Part shown: in pieces, positions 26,301 to 35,300 of the stretch
Layout: the number at the start of each line of letters is the position of its first letter
How positions within the stretch are numbered: position 1 is the first letter of the stretch
Assembly (NCBI GenBank): GCA_030710605.1
Contig: CP092877.1
Span: forward strand, 39,912,406 to 39,976,405
DNA: 64,000 nt
Direction: 5' to 3'
Source of the DNA: Cordylochernes scorpioides
Taxonomy: Eukaryota; Arthropoda; Arachnida; Pseudoscorpiones; Chernetidae
The notes under the pieces: generated by a model
The model's input: only the letters and a program-made list of their open reading frames with translations
What the model was told of the DNA's origin: nothing
Databases searched by the model: none
Position numbers and translations under genes: made by a program

Positions 26301-29300
26301 TCTGCAATTAGGTGTCCTTTACAGGGAGGTTCTACTGTACTTATGTTTATTAAATATTTTTGTTGGGAATTCCCACAAATTTCTAGCTTTAAGCAGAACA
26401 GCCTACTACAATAGTAGAGCTGTCTGGCATAACAGAAACTGCTGGGAAGGTTCACCATCGAGCCAAGCCCTCCCAGTATGCAGTAGGGACAGAAAGTTCT
26501 TTTAAGAAAACAAAAGTAACACATTGTTTTAAGAACCTCAGAAATGGACAGCATCAAACAATTATAATAAGATTTAGAACAGGCCATCTAAAGTCCAAAG
26601 ATAGAAAATAACAACAAAATCTACCCCACTAGCCCTGCTCCAGAACACATTTTGGCTTGCATTAGATGCACTAAACAGGACTTTTGGGAGAGGCTGCTGC
26701 TTATCATAAAACAGCTTAAAGAGCATCAACTCATGGAATTCTTGTAATCTTTACACAAGGGGATAAGTAACAACAAATTCAAGGTAATAAGACCAAATCC
26801 AAATGAATAAATAGTGTGTGACGTTTCGGTAACAGCGTTGTTACCATCTTCAGACAAAAGTGCTGAATGAGAAAAATATCACAGCATGTTTTAAATAGAT
26901 ACTGTTTTCAAGTGTGTGAACAAGATAGCAGATCAGCACTTTTGTCTGAAGATGGTAACAATGCTGTTACGAAAACGTCACACATTATTTATTTATTTGG
27001 ATTTGGTCTTATTACCTTGTGTTTATAATCTAAATTGTGCCTTGTCAACAACAACATTAAATTGTTCATATTCTTCTACACTCATAGACATAGAATTCTC
27101 AACAGCTGTCTGTGCAGGGTAGCAGACTCCTACGTGGTCGGAGTGCTGAAGCAACATGACAAGGACCTACAAGCCAGGATCAAGGCGCAGAAAGAAGCAG
27201 AAGTTGCCAAGTAAGTAACTAGATAATGATGATGATATTGTTTTGTCTTGGATTTATATTCATTGATCCTGAGTGTCTATACCAATTCCTTTGGTTAAGA
27301 GTTTTTTTTTTACTTATTTATCAAAAGAAAGATGATACATTTTAAAATATGATGCAAAGATAAACCTAAGTGAGATAAAAAAGGTTTAAAACTAGGCTAA
27401 AATAGCACCCATGGGCTTTTTTTCTTCTCTGGAATGATATAATACTGACACTCTACCTAGCATAACTCAATTAAAAAAAAAAATAATATAAAAAAATATT
27501 AACTTTGATTATACTTAAACTAGACGAATGGCCCGGGCAACGCCCGGGTTTTACCCGAGTGCGCATATATTTTAAAAACGTTTTAATTCAAATACTATTC
27601 GTTACAATTATAAATTGGCGCCATGGATGTCACTCTTGTGAAACGTCCCGTTCCAAACTGTGTGTTTTTAAAATGTTTTAATTAAAATACTATTCGTTAC
27701 AATTATAAATTGGCGCCGTGGATGTCTCTCTTGTGAAACGTCCCGCCCCAAACTGTGTGTGTCTTGAAAATATAAAAATAAAAATGTGAATTTTCATAAA
27801 GATTTCATCATGTCGATTTTTTTTTTTGCATTTCACCTACTAAATCGATAGAGATAATTACATTTGCAACATGAACTTAGGTATATTGACTAAATAGAAA
27901 ACTGCATAGTAATAAAGATCATTTTTTAAAGGCACCATATCGTTTTTTTTTTTCAATAAAATCGAAACAAAAATTAACGATAAATAACGATAATTGCCTT
28001 AAAAAGAAATTGCCTTAAAAAAAAGAAACATTCGCGGTGATTTTGTCTTGCATTCGTTTATACAATTATTATATACGAATGACCCGGGCAACGCCCGGGT
28101 TTTACCCGATTAAATGCTTTTATTCAAATACTATTCGTTACAATTATAAATTGGCGCCGTGGATGTCATTCTTGTATAATATATAAATGAGTTTTAAAAA
28201 ATTGTAAAAAAAAAAAAAAATGCATCGGCCGGGAATCGAACCCGGGCCGCCCGCGTGGCAGGCGAGCATTCTACCACTGAACCACCGATGGTTATGAAAA
28301 ATCCCATCCGTGAGCTTCAGACAGACAAACAGACAGAATAAGGCAAATATATAAGTAGATTTGGGGCACTGAAGAAGCCCCAACTTGTGGATGATGAATG
28401 GAAGCCTGTCTTTTCCACAAGTCAAGAAACAATTTAGCCCATGTAATCAATAACTCCATATTAATTCTGATATACTCTAAATACTTTGTAAACTAACTAC
28501 AAGGTAAAACAAATGTGAAATTGTACTGGGATAAGGTGGATACATTTTAAAAAAAGTATCTCCTTATCGGGAAACTGAAAGTTACTAATGACTTGCACCA
28601 TCTATCGGAATTGATGATTTTGATAGATGGCACTAGTCAACTTTCAGTTGCACGATAAGGAGATGCCTTTTTTTATAACTATACATAATAAGACCAAATA
28701 CCCACAAATAAATTAATACAGTTGAACCTTCCTGTAAAGTACACCTAATTGCAGAGCCAAAGTGTCCTTTAGAGAGAGGTGTCCTCTTACCAGAGAGTTG
28801 CTAAATATTAAAAATGTTAATTTTACAGATGAAAACTGTCCGTTGTAGCGAGAGTGTCCTCTCTTGGAGGTTCTACTGTATAGTTCTAACCTATATAATC
28901 TCCAAAAAAAAATTTTTTTTTGTGCTTTATTATTATTCTATATTGGTCCAATAGAGATTGGGAAGTGACTCCAACAGGTCTTCAAATATGTTTGTGTCCA
29001 GGCTTAAGAAGAAGAAGAAGAGGAAAGTTTCCATTGATGAGGAGGAAGAGCAAGATGTAATTGAGGTTCAAAGGTAAGAGACATCCTTTCTTTACTTCTT
29101 CCTCATGAGAACATCACAGAATCAAGCTGAATAGATAAAATGGGATTGACTTACAGAGCCTAATAAGAGTGAAATCATTAGGCTTTTCCTGGGATAACTT
29201 TTTAAAGAAATTATTTCATTTCTCTAGCTTCTAGATATGAAAGCCCTTTCTCTTGTAGAAAGTCTTTCTTGCCTGAAATATGGAATTCTTTAAAAATAAA

Positions 29301-32300
29301 CTTATCCCTGGAAGAGAGTATGCTGATTTCACCTTAAATACAAGGGATTGTTTTATTGAATATTAGCAGTTGCTAACTAACCTTTATCCATCATCATGGC
29401 TCATACACATCATGTATATTTTGGATATCTGAAAAGAATATATAGTTAAACCTGTCTATAGCGCCTCCTCTAAACAGCACCTCCCTTTCTATAGTGCCTG
29501 ATTTTAAATACGTAGTACGATGCGATCTACATTGAAAGTGACCTGTCTATAGCACCCTATTTTGGTGGTGAGTCCCAAGAGGGGGCACTATAGACAGGTT
29601 TACCTGTATATATCCAATCACAAACCTCCATGATTATCATGGTCTCTACCTTGTATCATGCATACTTGAAGATAAGTTGAAAAACAGTCTCTTTTAGCTT
29701 TTTATATTTACAAGAAAATAAGACCTAATCCAAATAGATTAATAGTGTGTGACGTTTCAGTAACAGCGTTGTTACCATCATCAGACAAAAAAATAAAATT
29801 TGTCTGATGATGGTAACAACGCTGTTATCGAAACATTACACACCATTAATTTATTTGGATTTAGGTCTTATTTTCTTGTAGCTATAATCCAAATTGTGTT
29901 TTATCAACTCTTTATATTACAATATTGTCATGTAGAGAAAATATTTTGATTTAAAACAATTCAAACATATTCACATGACAGAACAAGGAGGCAATAAGGG
30001 ATGTTGAGAGTAACGAACTATAAAATAAATACTCTTTTAAGATTAATTTAAAAATAATTCTCTCAGCTGTGCATACAATGGCATATGTTAAATGGTGATC
30101 TGTTTGCTTGCAGTCCTCCAAAGAAGAAATTAAAGGAAGATAATCCTGAAAAAGAAGAGAAAGTTACAGCAAAGAGGTGAGTTGGTTCTTTTGACCTTTT
30201 TTCTTATCCATTTGTAGGTCTCTCTTTTATCCCAACTTAGGTTGGTTGTAACCAGAGTCATGAAGTTCTTTTAAATTCACATTTGTCCCATCAAATCTAC
30301 CAGTCATTTTTTTTGTTATCCCTAGTACATGTGGTACAGGCCATGATAATCATAGTGGGTAGAAGTAGGCGACTACTTTTATTGTAAGTGCACCACATGT
30401 CTACACATGCGAAAAGCAGTTCGACTTTGCACTTATAAAGGTGCTAGAGCCCCGTTTGGTTACTTTCACTCGCTGGTGGGGTTTGACTTTTGAAAGAATT
30501 GAAGGCCTTAGGAGCATTCTTTTTTTTTTTTGAATAAGTGTACAATACAGGATTTGATCCGGGGTCGTAGCGGTCGAAAACCAACAGTTTAGACCATCCT
30601 TCTACCGACCCCCATACCTACCAGTCATACATCTTAGGAGAGACCACTGTCTTAGAAACATGGATATTCCTGGTCTCTTGCATGGGAGGTCAGATTTTGT
30701 CACTTCAAGTCAGGAAGTCGTCTCTCATTGTACAAATAAGACATCTTCCTAATGTTCTTATTGTGATGACAAATGTATAGTGAGGGCTTGACTCATCAGT
30801 GGTGAACCCCCTAAGTGGCTTCGCCAATTTAATCTACCAGACTGCTGTGATATGGCATGTATGAATCTGATTTTGGGATAATCCGCCTTTATTACCAGCG
30901 CTAGAAAGAGATCCTTGGTATTTAAGCAATCTATGTATATATATAGAGGACAGTAGAAATACTTATGTGGAAAGTTTAGACTTTGTCAGATAGAGTTATC
31001 TTATTATTAAAGCGCAAAAAATGTTTGTTAGTTTGTTTGTTCCCTAACTCCTCTCTTAATATTTTATTTTATACGACAATATTTCGTATACATATTACAT
31101 TTAGTCCCGGAATTATTCAGGTAACTTCAAAATTATATTTAAACTTTTAAAAATAACGCAGTTAGCAAAAATACGCATTTAGCTCGACGTTAAGCTCGAC
31201 GTTAGCGACACGCTCGGCCATTGATTGAAATAAAACGAAATAATTTGATATATAAATTTAAATTAAACTTTAAATACTTTTCATACTTGCCTTTTTAGAC
31301 TTTAATAACATTTTTCATTTTTAATTTCTCATTTTAGCACCGTTTTTATTTTGTGAAGGTCATTTTTATATTTAATTACGCCAGAAATTGGCTATTTTAA
31401 TATTGCTTATATTAAATATGCCTAAGCGTATTTTTTATTTTATTAAATATTAATTTTTACAAACATATATTTATATTCTTTAATCGATATTTAGTTAGTA
31501 TTCATTTCGATATTTAGTGAATATTCAAAATAGACGCTCAAAATAAAATAGAATAAAATTTCAATATATATCGAAAATTGATCTATGTCACATTAAATGA
31601 ATAAATAATCCCCCACATTCGTTTTTGTTTGTGTGATTTTGTTATTATGTTATAATGTTGTTATGATGTTATTATGTCTGTGAAGAAGGCAGGATTGTAT
31701 GTGCTTTAAAGCGCGACGTAAGGCGCGCTAAGTTTGCTAGTTTTTTTAATTTCACAAAGGAACTCTTTCTCTAGAGGTTTTAATGTCTTTTTTTTTCTTT
31801 TGCTTATCCCTAGTACACGTGGTACAGGCCATGATAATCGTGGTGGGTAGAAGTAGGCGACTTCTTTTACTGTAAGTGCACCACATGCCTACACATGTGA
31901 AAAGCTTTTATATAATGTCTAACTTATACTGACGGTTGAATTAAGTTTTTGCTGCCGTCCTCACATTGAAATTATTATTTTAAAACTTCTGCATCATGCT
32001 GATGAGGACCAACAGCCCAAAATGTGTACATGGTTGGCTTTTTTTGATTTGTCATGAAAATGGATTGGCCAAATATCATAGGACTAGTTAAATCAACTTT
32101 TAGTTGATTTTTGTTCCACTAGATGACGCTCTGCCTTTTAAAATAATATGCCTTTTTTTTAATACAGTAAAACCTCCATGAGAGGATGCTCCAGTTAGAG
32201 GACACCTCTCTACAAAGGACATTTCTCATTTACAATATTACCATTATTACAATTTAGCAACTCTCCGGTAAAAGAACACTTTGACTCTGCAATTAGGTGT

Positions 32301-35300
32301 CCTTTACAGGGAGGTTCTATTGTATTTATATATATGTGTGATAATATGCATAGAGTGGAAGGGAAGTGAAAGAAACGACTCATTTAAAAAAATTAAAAGA
32401 ATGGGATGACTTCAGGAAGTATAAAAATGGCTCAAGTTTGGTAAAATAGCTATCTCTGGAATGCCGAGCCTATACCCACATACTGTGAGTAGGCAGTGAG
32501 TCCAGTTTGCTTTTCCAATACTTATTCTCCTCAAAGTCGTCCTGACCTCTTTTTCTTTATTAATTACTGGAGGATAAAAGAAAATAAGACCTAATCCAAA
32601 TAATTTATTAGTGTGTGACGTTTCGGCAACAACATTTTCACTATCATCAGACAAAAGAATAAAATGAAGAACATTTTATTCTTTTGTCTGATGATGGTGA
32701 CAATGTTGTTGCCGAAACGTCACACACTAATAAATTATTTGGATTAGGTCTTATTTTCTTTTATTATAATCTATTATCCAAATTGTGCTTTATCATTACT
32801 GGAGGATATATATTAAATTATTTGACATATATATACAGTAAAACCTCTCTGAAAAGGACACCTAGTTGCAGAGCAAAATTGTTCTTTATGAAGAGGTGTC
32901 CTCTTACCAGAGAGTTGTTAAATAGTAAAAATGATAATTTTGACAATGAAAACTGTCCTTTGTAGAGAGGTGTCCTCTCATGGAGGTTCTACTGTATATA
33001 TATAGCAAAGGTGCACTTTAACCTACATTTAATGTAAATACCCATTAGAATGATGCTTGTAAACAAAGCTATTCTCGGTGTCTTTTAAATACTCTCATTG
33101 AACTTATCAATAAACACTGATGTTGCATGCAGTGAGAAGTCAGCAGCGCCATCTAGCTGGGCGGAGGACCTGGCCCACCTCCTGCAGATCCCCGACCTGG
33201 ACATGGCCATGGATAGTGAGGAAGAGGATGAGATGGAAGAAGAGGAGGAAATTCCTGAAGAGACTGTGGGGGGCAGCCAGCAGATGGAGGGGGCCCTGAA
33301 GTGGCTACAGAAGATGGCAGAAGCCATGGACAGGGGCGATGTGAATAAAGCCAGGAGTGAGGGACGAAAGGGAGTCAATCTTGTGCAGTCCAACAAAGAC
33401 AAGCTGGACTTGTGGCTGGCTCTGGTTAACCTGGAATTGCTCCAGGACTCTGAGAGTAATGCAGAGACCATTGCGCAGGAAGCCTTGCAACATTGCGAAC
33501 CTCTCCCCCTGCTAACAGGTCTCCTGCGCGTATATAGCAGCTCTGGCTATAAGGAGATGGCTAAGGCAGCCGCAGAGAGCCTTCTGCGCAAATGCCGCAA
33601 CAGCAAACAAGCCTGGCTTCAAGTTATCCAATACTACATGTCAAATGGGGATCTTGAAGCTGCACGAGGCCTGAAGCAACGCTACCAGAGCTGTCTGGCC
33701 AAGAAAGAATGTAAGTAGCCTTTCCTGATTATGCAGCCGTTATTGGAATGAATAGATGTTTTTGACTTTGCTGAAATATCTTCTTTTTTAATTTGTACCC
33801 ATTCTCTTAACTTGGAATTCTACCCCATCTTCTTGTGTTAAGCAAAACTCTCTGGAAACTGAAGATTCTTGATGGTGGAGAGCTAAGCACAATGTGCTTA
33901 AAGAAGTTAGACTATAAACACAAGGTAATAAAACCAAATAAATAAATAGTGTGTGACGTTTCGGTAACAACATTGTTACCATCTTCAGACAACGCTGTTA
34001 CCGAAACGTCGCACACTATTTTGATTTGGTTTTATTACCTTGTGTTTATAATCTATAATCCAAATTGTGCCTTATCGAAGTTAGACTATGTTGATGAGAT
34101 AGAGGGGGGATGTAAGGCTCAGTGGGTTTATTTGGAGGAGTGTTCTATCCTGGTGGGCTATGTTCACCAAGGCCTGGTTAATGGTCCAGCCTAGGAAAGT
34201 CGTTGAATTATGGGTCTCATCGGGCCGATTGTAGCTGAGACAAGACATGTTAAAGTCTTCTGTCATGGTGTATCCCGATTGAGTGGCTAAAGATAACTTT
34301 TGCATTATATCTAACTTTTTGCCATGAAAATGGTCAAATACCCATCATCTCTGTGGTACTGGGGCTAATCACACAAATAATAAAGGAGATTCTAATCAAG
34401 CTGTGTATGTCCAGATGTGGAGGTGGTGACCAAGATGGGACAGCTGGAGTTCCAGTATGGAGACCCAGAGCAAGGCAAGACCATCATAGAAGCTGTTTTG
34501 GCCTATATCCCAGGCCGGGCTGACGTGGCCAATCTCTACATGCAGCTGCTAGCCAAACATGGCCATCTTGACTATGCCAAGTAAATATCAAATATCTTCT
34601 TCTCCTACCTTCCTGTTATATCTTTGGGATACAGTAGAACCTCCCTTTAGCAGACACCTCTCTACATAGAACAGTTTTCATTTGCAAAATTACCATTTTT
34701 ACTATTTAGCAAATCTCCGGTAAGAGGACACCTCTCCCTAAAGGACACTTTGGCTCTGCAATTAGGTGTCCTTTACAGGGAGGTTCTACTGTATACTTTT
34801 CTAAAAAAATCGATTTCCTTGCCCAATTTAAAAGAAAAAATTGTCCTTTTCTCTTAGTTATACTTCTCACTATATCATCTTATACACTCATGGACAAAAC
34901 TTAAGGAAGTTGTACCTTTTACCATGTACACCTATCCCCCGATTTACACGGTAGATATGTTCCTGAGAAAAACGTGTAAATCGGGGGATAGGTGTACACA
35001 GAAATAAAAATAAAATGCATTGACAGGTTAAAATATGTAGTCAGCTAATAAGCTCGGGATTCCTCGTGAGATGTGTACACAGCGCATGTGTTCAATCACA
35101 GTAGCATTTAGTATAGTGCGATAAAAACAAAAAAAAAACTTATTTGGAAAACCGTGTAAAAGTGAAAACGTGTAAAACAAGTACCGTGTAAATCGGGGGA
35201 TAAGATAAAGGGTAATCGGGATTCAGACAATAACTCTGAAAGATATTACAATGTTGTTGTTGTTTCTTATCCCCTTGTGTAAAGATTACACGAATTCCAT

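Noticed and set aside
28144-28425. Open frame of 93 codons on the minus strand
   Set aside because: It runs through the tRNA-Gly copy and Helitron end; chance frame.
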